Shown piece after piece: positions 17,842 to 25,725 of a stretch of DNA of 41,689 nt. The translations under genes and the position numbers were made by a program. The notes under the pieces were generated by a model. It was not told the DNA's origin and ran no database searches. It worked only from the letters and a program-made list of their open reading frames with translations. Each line of letters begins with the position of its first letter. The first letter of the stretch is position 1. The stretch comes from Lachnospiraceae bacterium (GTDB lineage: Bacteria; Bacillota; Clostridia; Lachnospirales; Lachnospiraceae): contig JAFWRC010000172.1 of assembly GCA_017508825.1 (NCBI GenBank), forward strand, positions 1 through 41,689. The letters are read 5' to 3'.

Positions 17842-18781
17842 AATTAGACTCCCTGATGATATATAACGGCCTCTGCTTTGCTTCGGCCAGAATACGTGCA
17901 AGATATTCTCCTACCAGTCCCAGCAGCATAACCGTGAGACCGCCGAATAACAACAATAAGAAGATCACCACCTGTATTGCCTCGGGAAATGCTCCGGCGG
18001 AACATCCTCCCGCGATCAGCAGGATCAGGTCGATGAATGCCGCCAGCAGACCAACTGCCCCCAGATAGATGGCAAAACGCAGCGGTGCCCTTGCAAAAGA
18101 GAGCAGTCCGCTGGCTGCATAATGCAGCAGCCCGCGTATACTCCATTTGGATTTTCCCGCAGCACGTTCCACATTATGGTATGGGATCCACTTTGTCTTA
18201 AATCCGACCCAGGCAAAAATACCTTTGGTAAAACGCTCCCGCTCGGTCAGTTTCAGTACCTCATCCACCATCCTGCGGCTCATCAGTCTAAAATCCGTAC
18301 TACCCGGAGTAAGTTCTACAACCGTCATACGATTAACGATATGATAATATGCCACGGAGAATATGCGCTTGATCGCGCCTTCCCCCTTACGGTCCTCTCT
18401 GCGCGCCCCGCAGCTGTCATAGCCTTCCTCTTCGATTGCATGAAGCATATCGATCAGAAGGGCAGGCGGATGCTGCAGATCCGCATCCATCACGGCCACA
18501 AAATCTCCGGCAGAGTGTTCCAGTCCGGCATAGATTGCAGCTTCCTTTCCGAGATTTCGCGAAAAGGAAATATAATGCACCTGACCTTCGGGCGCGTCTG
18601 CAGCGATCTTCTTTACCTTCTCCAGGGTTGAATCGCTGCTCCCGTCATCCACATAGATAATGCGGAAATCATATGCCTTCAGCTGTTCGTCAAACAGTTT
18701 TTTGACCGCGTCGTAAAACAGCCCGACACATGATTCTTCATTGTAACTCGGTACGACCAGTTCTATCGTTTTTCTGTCCAC
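17813..18781 (-). CDS. GtrB-like family 2 glycosyltransferase
   Basis: A 322-residue membrane-bound family 2 glycosyltransferase of the GtrB/polyprenyl-phosphate type. The N-terminal GT-A domain begins LVVPSYNEES and has DDGSSD, SFSRNLGKE and the metal-binding VMDADLQHP. Two C-terminal membrane helices (about 232-255 and 266-290) are followed by a short tail. Such enzymes usually load a sugar onto undecaprenyl phosphate at the inner face of the membrane. It starts 3 nt after the cinA stop and overlaps the neuB-like gene, so the pair probably works on a surface glycan. The sugar is unknown. Confidence 0.9.
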   Translation of the reverse strand: MDRKTIELVVPSYNEESCVGLFYDAVKKLFDEQLKAYDFRIIYVDDGSSDSTLEKVKKIAADAPEGQVHYISFSRNLGKEAAIYAGLEHSAGDFVAVMDADLQHPPALLIDMLHAIEEEGYDSCGARREDRKGEGAIKRIFSVAYYHIVNRMTVVELTPGSTDFRLMSRRMVDEVLKLTERERFTKGIFAWVGFKTKWIPYHNVERAAGKSKWSIRGLLHYAASGLLSFARAPLRFAIYLGAVGLLAAFIDLILLIAGGCSAGAFPEAIQVVIFLLLLFGGLTVMLLGLVGEYLARILAEAKQRPLYIIRESNYGKSDRKAG

Positions 18782-18784
18782 GCG

Positions 18785-20092
18785 TTACTCCTCTTTCCCG
18801 AATGTCAGCTTGCTGTAGTACTCCAGGATACATCTGCGCATCTGATCCAGCGCCGCAGCCACGGCACGCTCGCGGATCATCGCGCGGTTCCCGATAAAAT
18901 GGTATTCTTTGACCGTTACCACACCGCAGACACTGACTGCGATATATACAAGCCCTACCGGCTTTTCTTCCGTTCCGCCGTCCGGTCCCGCGATGCCGGA
19001 TACCGCTACCGCTACATCTGCACGGTTAAACAGCGTTGCCCCGCCGACCATCTCACGCACGGTCTGTTCACTGACAGCCCCGTATTTATCCAGTGTCTTG
19101 CGTTTCACGCCGACCAGTTTCCGCTTTGCTTTGTTCGAATATGTAACAAAGCCGGATTTATATACTTCCGATACGCCCTGCACATTGATCAGCCGTCCCG
19201 CGATCAGGCCTCCGGTACAGGATTCTACTGTGGTGACCGTCAGCTCATTGGCCAGGAGCAGATCCACGACAGCCTTTTCCAAGGTCACGTCTTCATCCGT
19301 GGTATATACACTGTCCCCCAGTCTGGTCTTGATCTCTTTGACCACCGGTTTCACCAGCTTCTTCGCCGTCTTTTCGTCCGCCGCCTTTGCCGTCACACGC
19401 AGGTGCACCTCGCCGGTCCTGGCATAAGGCGCTACTGTCACTTCCCCATTCTGCCGGATCACGTCATCCAGTATCTCCGCGATCTCACTTTCCGTACGTC
19501 CGCATACCTTTACCGTTGCCGAATAGATGAATTCCCCCGAACGTTTCTGCAGATAGGGTACCACTCTTTTCTGCCACATCTCCTGCAGTTCTTCCGGCGG
19601 TCCCGGCAACAGGATGATCGTCTGGATCTCCCCGGTCGTCTTTCGGAATCTTGCACTCTCTTCCTCGGACAGGTTCAGCAGGATCCCCGGTGCGGTCCCG
19701 AGCTCATTATCCAGTATCCTGGCTTCCTCCGGGATCATCGTCTGACGCAGATTGCACTCCGCCATCACCTGACCGCGTGTCCGGAAGTATTCCTCGATGT
19801 GCTTCTTCGTCACTTCGTCGGAATGCATCTCACGTCCCAGAAGCTTCGCTACGGTCTCTTTGGTGATATCATCCTGCGTGGGCCCGAGCCCTCCGTTCAA
19901 TACCACCAGATCCGATCTGGACAGTGCCAGCCGCAGGGCCTCCATGATGCGCTCTTCGTTATCACCCACCACCGACTGTGCATAGGTGGAAAGGCCGAGT
20001 TTTGCATATTCCTGCGCCAGATAATTGGCGTTTGTATGATGTCTGTTGCCTAAAAGGATCTCTGTTCCGATGCAAATGGTCTCGACTACCAT
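18785..20092 (-). CDS. cinA: CinA family protein (nicotinamide-nucleotide amidase)
   Basis: Two-domain CinA. The N-terminal MoCF-like domain (ICIGTEILLGNRHHTNANYL, GGLGPTQDD, LLPGPPEEL) is linked to ADP-ribose pyrophosphatase-type activity. The C-terminal amidase domain (VESCTGGLIAGRL, SGIAGPDGGT) deamidates nicotinamide mononucleotide for NAD recycling. At 435 residues it is slightly longer than the typical 410-420. It starts 1 nt after the pgsA stop and is followed 3 nt later by the glycosyltransferase, so it is inside the operon. The recA-proximal location seen in many genomes is only loosely preserved here. Confidence 0.95.
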   Translation of the reverse strand: MVVETICIGTEILLGNRHHTNANYLAQEYAKLGLSTYAQSVVGDNEERIMEALRLALSRSDLVVLNGGLGPTQDDITKETVAKLLGREMHSDEVTKKHIEEYFRTRGQVMAECNLRQTMIPEEARILDNELGTAPGILLNLSEEESARFRKTTGEIQTIILLPGPPEELQEMWQKRVVPYLQKRSGEFIYSATVKVCGRTESEIAEILDDVIRQNGEVTVAPYARTGEVHLRVTAKAADEKTAKKLVKPVVKEIKTRLGDSVYTTDEDVTLEKAVVDLLLANELTVTTVESCTGGLIAGRLINVQGVSEVYKSGFVTYSNKAKRKLVGVKRKTLDKYGAVSEQTVREMVGGATLFNRADVAVAVSGIAGPDGGTEEKPVGLVYIAVSVCGVVTVKEYHFIGNRAMIRERAVAAALDQMRRCILEYYSKLTFGKEE

Positions 20093-20093
20093 A

Positions 20094-20657
20094 TCACTTC
20101 TGCTCCTTCAAAACCGCTTTATTCTTTGCCACATAATCTGCCATGGAGATCAGGGTCAAAGCCAGCGAGATATACATTAACACATCCGCAGCAACCGTGA
20201 GCGGTACCAGTGTGACCGCCTGATCTTTCAACGCGGATTCCACGATCATAAAGATCACCATAAACATCTGAAAGGCGGTCTTAAACTTCCCCCACCAGCC
20301 GGCCGCGATCACGACTCCCTGCTCGGCTGCCACCAGACGGAAACCGCTGATAAAGAACTCGCGTGCGATGATGATCAGCACGATCCACGCAGGGATCCTG
20401 TGCAATTCCACAAAACAGATCATCGCCGCGCTTACCAGAAGCTTGTCCGCCAGCGGAGCCATAAACTTCCCGAAATTTGTGACCAGATTGTTCTTCCGGG
20501 CAATATAGCCATCCAGAAAATCCGTCAGTGATGCCACAATAAAAAGGCCCAAAGCCACCCACTTAGAGGCAGCTCCGGCCAGTTCAGTCATCAAAAACAC
20601 CACAAAGAACGGGATCAGTACCACACGAAATGTTGTCAGTTTATTCGGCAGATTCAT
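20094..20657 (-). CDS. pgsA: CDP-diacylglycerol-glycerol-3-phosphate phosphatidyltransferase-like
   Basis: Integral membrane CDP-alcohol phosphatidyltransferase, the enzyme that makes phosphatidylglycerol phosphate. The 187 residues have about five or six membrane helices. The signature reads D-FL-DGYIAR, then GKFMAPLAD. In the standard motif (DxxDGxxAR...GxxxDxxxD) the third Asp is here Ala (GKFM-A-PLAD, codon GCT), while the first, second and fourth are present. The start at 20657 (MNLPNKLT) has GGAG 9 nt upstream and overlaps the end of rimO by 17 nt. The placement with rimO and cinA is a common Firmicutes order. Confidence 0.88.
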   Translation of the reverse strand: MNLPNKLTTFRVVLIPFFVVFLMTELAGAASKWVALGLFIVASLTDFLDGYIARKNNLVTNFGKFMAPLADKLLVSAAMICFVELHRIPAWIVLIIIAREFFISGFRLVAAEQGVVIAAGWWGKFKTAFQMFMVIFMIVESALKDQAVTLVPLTVAADVLMYISLALTLISMADYVAKNKAVLKEQK

Positions 20658-21990
20658 CAGCAAATTCTCCGATCAGATCATATTCTTCACTACCGGTCAC
20701 CTTGATCCGTACAATGGTGCCGCTCATGTATTCTTTCTCCGTATCCACAAAAACATATCCGTCCACATCGGGAGCATCCATATAACTGCGGCATACCAGC
20801 ACATTTTCCTCCGGTATACGCCCCTCTACGATGCATTCCAGGACACGGCCTTCCATCGCCTGTGCCTGTTCAAAGGCAATCTCCTGCTGCAGTGCCATAA
20901 TGCCTTCCGCACGGCTCTTTTTGACTGCCTCATCGATCTGACCGTCCATCTGCTCCGCCGGTGTCCCTTCCTCCGGAGAATAGGGAAATACCCCCAGACG
21001 TTCAAAACGCATCTTCTCTACAAAAGATTTCAGATTGCCGTAATCTTCCTCGGTCTCCTGCGGGAAACCGCAGATCAGGGTAGTGCGCAAACAGATATCC
21101 GGTATCCGGTTTCGGATCTTTGCAATGGTACTTTCCAGCTCTTCCCTGCGCGTTCTACGTCCCATACGCTTTAAGACTTCATCTTCACTATGCTGTATGG
21201 GAAGATCCAGGTAATGACAGATCTTCGGTTCCGCAGCGATCGTCTCGATCAGTTCATCCGTAATCTCTTCCGGATAGCAGTACAGCAGACGGATCCATTT
21301 CAGATCCTCGATCTTTGCCAGTTCACGCAAAAGCTTCGGCAGAGTCTTTTCTCCATACAGATCGATGCCGTAGAGCGTCGTCTCCTGTGCGACCAGGATC
21401 AGTTCCCGAACGCCGCCCTCTGCAAGCTGCTTTGCCTCAGCAATAAGCGTCTCCATCGGTACCGATCGGTAATTCCCCCGGATCGACGGAATGATGCAGT
21501 AGGTGCATCGTTTATTGCAGCCCTCCGCGATCTTCAGATATGCATAATGCCCGCCCGTCGACAGTACTCTTGGCATGCCGGACACGGTATGTGTAAGATC
21601 CGTCATAGCATCCTGTACCTCACCTCCGAGCACCGACTGTACCACTTCAATGATCTTATCAAACGCAGAAGTGCCTACCACAGCATCTACCTCGGGGATC
21701 TCTTTGTGGATCTCATCAGCATATCGCTGTGCCAGGCATCCGGTTGCAATAAGTGCCTTGCATTTTGCGGTTTCTTTCAGTTTGCCGTACTCAATGAGTG
21801 TCGTGATGCTCTCTTCTTTTGCATCCATAATGAAGCAGCAGGTGTTCACGATAACCACTTCCGCATCCTGCTCATCATTCGTGATCTCAAAACCGGCTTC
21901 CGAAAGCATCCCCAGCATCATTTCCGAATCTACCAGATTCTTGTCGCATCCCAGGGATACCAGCATGATCTTGTGACGTGCATTTGACAT
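20641..21990 (-). CDS. rimO: Ribosomal protein S12 methylthiotransferase RimO
   Basis: Radical SAM enzyme that adds a methylthio group to an Asp of ribosomal protein S12. The 449 residues show the three domains: N-terminal UPF0004 domain with SLGCDKNLVDSE, NTCCF and TGCLAQRY cysteines; radical SAM core with CNKRCTYC (CxxxCxxC); and C-terminal TRAM domain (YMDAPDVDGYVFVD onwards). The start at 21990 (MSNARHK) is preferred over a GTG at 22011 that would overlap rpoZ. It follows rpoZ by 7 nt and overlaps pgsA. Confidence 0.95.
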   Translation of the reverse strand: MSNARHKIMLVSLGCDKNLVDSEMMLGMLSEAGFEITNDEQDAEVVIVNTCCFIMDAKEESITTLIEYGKLKETAKCKALIATGCLAQRYADEIHKEIPEVDAVVGTSAFDKIIEVVQSVLGGEVQDAMTDLTHTVSGMPRVLSTGGHYAYLKIAEGCNKRCTYCIIPSIRGNYRSVPMETLIAEAKQLAEGGVRELILVAQETTLYGIDLYGEKTLPKLLRELAKIEDLKWIRLLYCYPEEITDELIETIAAEPKICHYLDLPIQHSEDEVLKRMGRRTRREELESTIAKIRNRIPDICLRTTLICGFPQETEEDYGNLKSFVEKMRFERLGVFPYSPEEGTPAEQMDGQIDEAVKKSRAEGIMALQQEIAFEQAQAMEGRVLECIVEGRIPEENVLVCRSYMDAPDVDGYVFVDTEKEYMSGTIVRIKVTGSEEYDLIGEFADESAE

Positions 21991-21997
21991 AGATATT

Positions 21998-22234
21998 TTA
22001 TGCCTCGTCACCCAGAATATGGATCTTGGATTCGTTCAATTCCTGAACAGCAACGGAAAGCGGCTTCTTTCCCTTAGACGGTACCAGAGCCGGCTGTCCT
22101 GCGATCAGCTGACGCGCACGCTTTGCGGTCGCCATCACGATCGAATAACGGGAATTTACCAAAGGCGGCTCGCCCTCACCTGCTTCGCTGTTTACCACCT
22201 CGATCAGGTCGGTGTAAGACGGATGTAACATCAT
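21998..22234 (-). CDS. rpoZ: RNA polymerase omega subunit
   Basis: Small subunit that helps assemble RNA polymerase. The 78 residues carry the family core NSRYSIVMATAKRARQL and a Pro-rich, Lys-rich middle (KGKKPLSVAVQEL). The position between gmk and rimO is typical: gmk-rpoZ is a conserved Firmicutes pair. The start has a strong AGGAGGAA site. Confidence 0.95.
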   Translation of the reverse strand: MMLHPSYTDLIEVVNSEAGEGEPPLVNSRYSIVMATAKRARQLIAGQPALVPSKGKKPLSVAVQELNESKIHILGDEA

Positions 22235-22255
22235 AGTATTGTTCCTCCTTATAGA

Positions 22256-22897
22256 TCAGTTCGTTTCCGTTTTCATACGATACAGGTCTTCCCGTACCGT
22301 CTGAATGAAGCGTTCGTTACGAAACGGTTTGCAGTGTGCCGCTTCGATGATCGCGTGCGTATCTTCGATGCACTGTTCGATCTTATCATTAACGACGATG
22401 TAGTCGTACTGCTCAATTCCTTCCGATTCCTGCGCCGCGCGGTCCATACGTTTCTTTACCACTTCCGGTGTCTCCGTACCGCGCCCGATGAGACGGTCCC
22501 GCAGGATCTGTGCACTGGGCGGCATCACAAACAGTAACAATGCCGTCGGATAGATCTCCCGGATCTTGAGTGCGCCCTGGATCTCGATCTCCAGGATCAC
22601 ATCCTTCCCCTGCTTCAGCTGCTCTTCCACATAGGCTTTGGGTGTTCCGTAGTAATTATCACAATAACTGGCATACTCGATCAATCCTTGTGCCGCAATA
22701 GTCTCTTCAAATTTTTCCCGGCTGACAAAAAAATAGGATACTCCGTCTTCTTCGCCCGGTCTTGGATTTCTCGTGGTCATGGAAACCGAGAGCGCATAAT
22801 TATCATATTTTTCCAAAAGGCCTTTTACCAGAGTCCCCTTTCCGGTTCCCGCAAAACCGGAGATCACCACCAATATGCCTTCCCGACCTTCCTTCAT
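22256..22897 (-). CDS. gmk: Guanylate kinase
   Basis: Converts GMP to GDP using ATP. The 213 residues start with a P-loop GFAGTGKGT near residues 14-22, followed by the GMP-binding segment SMTTRNPRPGE and the Tyr/Glu contacts in VSYFFVSREKFEE. DVILEIEIQGA and the lid with GRGTE are also present. It starts directly after the remA stop and precedes rpoZ by 21 nt. Confidence 0.97.
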   Translation of the reverse strand: MKEGREGILVVISGFAGTGKGTLVKGLLEKYDNYALSVSMTTRNPRPGEEDGVSYFFVSREKFEETIAAQGLIEYASYCDNYYGTPKAYVEEQLKQGKDVILEIEIQGALKIREIYPTALLLFVMPPSAQILRDRLIGRGTETPEVVKKRMDRAAQESEGIEQYDYIVVNDKIEQCIEDTHAIIEAAHCKPFRNERFIQTVREDLYRMKTETN

Positions 22898-23149
22898 TCA
22901 CGTATCCTCCGATATATCCAGACTTCGTCCGACAATGGTTTCCGGAAGCAGCGCCGACAGTACCACCTGCTGTCCTTCCATCACGATCACCGATTTGGTC
23001 TTCCGTCCGTGTGTGGCATCCACTGCCTGATCATTCTCCCTGGCATGTGCCACGAGACGTTTGATCGGCGCCGCCTCGGGATGGACGATCGCGATGATCT
23101 TTTCCTCATTCACCACATTTCCGAAACCGATATGCAGTAGTTTTGCCAT
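22898..23149 (-). CDS. remA: RemA-like extracellular matrix regulatory protein
   Basis: RemA (DUF370) is a DNA-binding regulator of matrix genes in Bacillus. The 83 residues match the family in length and sequence: LHIGFGNVVNEEKIIAIVHPEAAPIKRL at the start and THGRKTKSVIV in the middle. The yicC-remA-gmk-rpoZ order is characteristic of Firmicutes. It is separated from yicC by a 219-nt spacer full of repeats and hairpins. Its targets in this organism cannot be told from the window. Confidence 0.92.
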   Translation of the reverse strand: MAKLLHIGFGNVVNEEKIIAIVHPEAAPIKRLVAHARENDQAVDATHGRKTKSVIVMEGQQVVLSALLPETIVGRSLDISEDT

Positions 23150-23185
23150 ATGCTGTTTCCTCTATGATTTACAATGCACATCCGT

Positions 23186-23224
23186 CAAACCGTCTGCTGC
23201 AAGCAGCGACGCTTTCCACGGCTT
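23186..23224. repeat. 39-nt direct repeat, copy 1, upstream of remA
   Basis: This copy begins CAAACCGTCTGCTGC and ends CTTTCCACGGCTT. It contains the small palindrome CTGCTGCAAGCAG and outer arms CCGT/ACGG. It is identical to 23307-23345 and starts 37 nt upstream of the remA start codon. Confidence 0.85.
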
Positions 23225-23241
23225 ATTTTAGCACGCAATGC

Positions 23242-23287
23242 CATCCGTCAAACCTTCGGTTCGCCGGATGGACGGCTGGCGCCGTCC
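23242..23287. repeat. Two adjacent hairpins between the 39-nt repeats
   Basis: The first hairpin (23242-23270) has arms CATCCG/CGGATG and an inner stem AACC-TTC-GGTT. The second (23270-23287) is a perfect GGACGGC-TGGC-GCCGTCC. Neither is followed by a T tract. Confidence 0.75.
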
Positions 23288-23306
23288 TACGCCCCAGCAA
23301 GCCGCA

Positions 23307-23345
23307 CAAACCGTCTGCTGCAAGCAGCGACGCTTTCCACGGCTT
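23307..23345. repeat. 39-nt direct repeat, copy 2
   Basis: This is an exact copy of 23186-23224, located about 24 nt past the yicC stop codon on the minus strand. Confidence 0.85.
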
Positions 23346-23368
23346 GCTGATGCTTGCATTGCTTATAG

Positions 23369-24247
23369 CTATTCCAGGTTTTGGATCTGTTCACGGATCT
23401 TTTCGATCCCGGTCTTCAGCTCGATCGCCGCATCCGAGGTCAGCAGGTCATTTGCTTTGGAAAGCGTCGTATTGGCTTCGCGGTTCATCTCCTGCGCAAT
23501 AAAGTCAAGCTTGCGCCCCACACTGCCGCCTTTCTTCAGTTCCTGGCTCATGGCTGCGATATGGCTCTTTAAGCGAACCATTTCTTCGTCTACGCAGATC
23601 TTATCGGCAAATACCGTCACTTCCATCATCAGACGGCTCTCATCCAGCTGTACATCACCGACAAGCTCTCTCACCTTGGCACGCAGTTTTTCACGGTATT
23701 CCTCAATGACCTGCGGAGAACGTTCTTCGATCTGCGCTACGCTCGTCTGCATGCTTTCCAGTTTATCCAAAAGATCTGCTTTCAGTGCTTCGCCTTCCCG
23801 CTCTCTGCTCTCCACAAAGACAGCTGCTGCGCCGCGCACTGTTTTTTCCAGATCCTGCCAGATTTCTTCTTCATCCTGCTGTACATCTTCCATCGAAAAT
23901 ACCTCTGGAAAACGTGACAGCGTGGATACACGAATATCATCTTCCAGACCGAATTCTTCGGACATCTGTCTCAGATACTGCAGATACTCTGCCGCTACCG
24001 CTTTATTATAGCGGATCTGCAGGTTCTCTTCTCCCAGATCTTCACAGGTAATGTAAAGGTCCACTTTTCCGCGCTCGATATACTCTTTCAGTACGTTGCG
24101 GATCTGTGCCTCAAACGGATTAAACTTCTTCGGCATCTTGATCGACAGATCCAGATATCTGTGATTGACTGCCTTCATCTCAACGGTGATTCGACGCGCG
24201 TGCTCTTCCGTCTCGCAGCGTCCGAAACCGGTCATACTCTTGATCAT
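23369..24247 (-). CDS. YicC family endoribonuclease
   Basis: YicC family protein (292 residues), described as an endoribonuclease that affects small RNA turnover in E. coli. Family features are the N-terminal MIKSMTGFGR, EMKAVNHRYLDLSIKMP, and the C-terminal GRKLDFIAQEMNREANTTLSKA. The start at 24247 is chosen because GGGGG lies 5 nt upstream and the conserved N-terminus begins there. It is the first gene of the remA-gmk-rpoZ operon and has a consensus promoter. Confidence 0.95.
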   Translation of the reverse strand: MIKSMTGFGRCETEEHARRITVEMKAVNHRYLDLSIKMPKKFNPFEAQIRNVLKEYIERGKVDLYITCEDLGEENLQIRYNKAVAAEYLQYLRQMSEEFGLEDDIRVSTLSRFPEVFSMEDVQQDEEEIWQDLEKTVRGAAAVFVESREREGEALKADLLDKLESMQTSVAQIEERSPQVIEEYREKLRAKVRELVGDVQLDESRLMMEVTVFADKICVDEEMVRLKSHIAAMSQELKKGGSVGRKLDFIAQEMNREANTTLSKANDLLTSDAAIELKTGIEKIREQIQNLE

Positions 24248-24288
24248 ATCATCCCCCAATAATCAGTCTTTTTTGGGCATACTGTTTT

Positions 24289-24317
24289 ATTATAATTCAA
24301 GGCCTTAACCTCGTCAA
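24289..24317 (-). promoter_or_regulatory. Sigma-A promoter of the yicC operon
   Basis: On the minus strand TTGACG and TATAAT are separated by 17 bp, 42 nt upstream of yicC. No terminator is seen until 16893, so the transcript may cover yicC to the neuB-like gene. Confidence 0.85.
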
Positions 24318-24330
24318 GTCTGCCGCCGAC

Positions 24331-25038
24331 TCAGTGCATTGCCTTTTTAAACCTGCGGAAATCCCCCAGCGCCTTCCAGCCGATGACAAAGATCTTTCCC
24401 AGATTAATGGAATTCTTTCCCGCCTTTCTCGGACGGAAGGTGATATCAATGAACTTCATCTTATTCTTATAATAAGCAAAGTACGTGGTAAACATAATGT
24501 TCGGGATATTGTAATCCTCCGGCAGGCGGTCGAGATACTTCTCCAACACCTCTGCCTTCATCAGGCGGAACGGCGCATTGGCATCCTGCACTTTCACCCC
24601 GAAATAGATCTTTAACAACAGGCATACGACCTTTTCTACGATCGCTCTGGCTTTTCCGTCACCGCGCACGGGGCGGTTTGCCAGTACCACATCATATTTT
24701 TCCCTTTTGTCCCAAAACTGCGGAAATTCCTGCGGCAGCGTCTGTCCGTCCGAATCCGTCTGAAAAACGTAATCCGCCCCCTGCCCGATGGCATAACGAT
24801 ATAGCGCCATGAGCTTCGGACCATGCTGTTTCATCGTATCCGTGAGAATCTCCAGCTGCGGCATCTCCCGCTGCATTGACTTCAGATATTTATGCGTCAG
24901 ATCCGAGGAGCCGCTGTCTGCCACGACCAGACGGGATCCTGCATCCTTTCCTTCCAGGCAGGCATACCAGCTTCTTACCACTTCCCGGATATTCTCCTCC
25001 TCATTATAGGCCGGCATTACAATATAAAGCTTATCCAT
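24331..25038 (-). CDS. Family 2 glycosyltransferase (soluble)
   Basis: A 235-residue GT-A type glycosyltransferase. It has YIVMPAYNEEENI near the start, ADSGSSD, and the metal-binding QTDSDGQ. There are no membrane helices at the C-terminus, unlike the GtrB-like enzyme at 17813. The start at 25038 has GGGGG 4 nt upstream. It lies between the tRNA-Pro terminator and the yicC promoter, with no obvious promoter of its own. The acceptor and sugar are unknown. Confidence 0.85.
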   Translation of the reverse strand: MDKLYIVMPAYNEEENIREVVRSWYACLEGKDAGSRLVVADSGSSDLTHKYLKSMQREMPQLEILTDTMKQHGPKLMALYRYAIGQGADYVFQTDSDGQTLPQEFPQFWDKREKYDVVLANRPVRGDGKARAIVEKVVCLLLKIYFGVKVQDANAPFRLMKAEVLEKYLDRLPEDYNIPNIMFTTYFAYYKNKMKFIDITFRPRKAGKNSINLGKIFVIGWKALGDFRRFKKAMH

Positions 25039-25078
25039 ATAACCCCCTTCCCGGTAAAGCAAAAACGTTTCTTATAAA

Positions 25079-25111
25079 GCAAAAAACGCAAGCCCCGTCT
25101 GGCCTGCGCAT
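25079..25111 (-). terminator. Rho-independent terminator after tRNA-Pro
   Basis: On the minus strand the stem GCGCAGGCC/GGGCTTGCGT (with G-U pairs) is followed by TTTTTT. It begins just past the tRNA 3' end. Confidence 0.75.
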
Positions 25112-25116
25112 AAACG

Positions 25117-25191
25117 TCGGAGTGACTGGATTCGAACCAGCGGCCTCCGCGTCCCTAACACGGCGCTCTAGCCAAACTGAGCCACACCCCG
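25117..25191 (-). tRNA. tRNA-Pro(AGG)
   Basis: A 75-nt tRNA with acceptor CGGGGTG/CACTCCG. The anticodon stem CCGTG/CGCGG (one G-U) encloses loop TTAGGGA, giving anticodon AGG (codon CCU, or more codons if A34 becomes inosine). The T arm contains GGTTCGAATCC. CCA is not encoded. Confidence 0.95.
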
Positions 25192-25207
25192 ATATCTAAT
25201 TGATCAA

Positions 25208-25280
25208 AGCTGCCGAGCGGAATCGAACCGCCGACCTCCGCATTACCAATGCGACGCTCTACCATCTGAGCCACGGCAGC
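25208..25280 (-). tRNA. tRNA-Thr(GGT)
   Basis: A 73-nt tRNA with acceptor GCTGCCG/CGGCAGC. The anticodon stem TCGCA/TGCGG encloses loop TTGGTAA, giving anticodon GGT. It is 16 nt upstream of tRNA-Pro in the same transcript. Confidence 0.96.
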
Positions 25281-25302
25281 ATCTTTCTATCACCGAGTGT
25301 TA

Positions 25303-25331
25303 ATTCTAGCAAATTCGACTATTAATGTCAA
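25303..25331 (-). promoter_or_regulatory. Sigma-A promoter of the tRNA-Thr/Pro operon
   Basis: On the minus strand TTGACA and TAGAAT are separated by 17 bp, 22 nt upstream of the tRNA-Thr 5' end. Confidence 0.88.
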
Positions 25332-25359
25332 GATGCAAATTAAATTTTTTTCAAATAAA

Positions 25360-25680
25360 TTATAATGAATATTTATTCTGCGATTTTTCCCCGAGAATAT
25401 GCACTTCCTGATTGGTCAGGTGCAGTTCTTCAAAGATCCGCAAGGCATCCTCCAATTGTGCTGCATTCACACAAAACACAGGTCTTGCTTTTTCCCGGAA
25501 AAACACCTTTCCGACCAGCCCCGGCTCCTGCCAGCGGATAAAATAGGAGATCCTGGCATACTGCAGGGCCGACGAGATCCTGTGACGGATATCTTCCACT
25601 TTCTTATTCTTCACCGCAACGATCTCGCACAGATCGATCTCATTGTTCACTTTCACTCTGGTCATCATGCTGTTGCCCAT
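25360..25680 (-). CDS. Small protein of unknown function
   Basis: A 106-residue soluble, basic-to-neutral protein that I do not recognise. It has no signal peptide or membrane segment. It looks like a compact alpha/beta domain: NNEIDLCEIVAV, a helix DIRHRISSALQYA, a strand segment VGKVFFREKARPVFCV, and a helix QLEDALRIFEEL. The ATG at 25680 has GGAGAAGG upstream and a plausible promoter (25726-25754), supporting expression. It lies between the PPTase gene and the tRNA-Thr promoter. Confidence 0.75.
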   Translation of the reverse strand: MGNSMMTRVKVNNEIDLCEIVAVKNKKVEDIRHRISSALQYARISYFIRWQEPGLVGKVFFREKARPVFCVNAAQLEDALRIFEELHLTNQEVHILGEKSQNKYSL

Positions 25681-25725
25681 AAATCAATCCTTCTCCAAAA
25701 AAAATCAGTACCGCCCCTAAAATCG

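Noticed and set aside
18899-20053. 384-residue plus-strand reading frame opposite cinA
   Set aside because: It is a codon-bias shadow of cinA; it has a His/Cys/Arg-rich composition and no domain.
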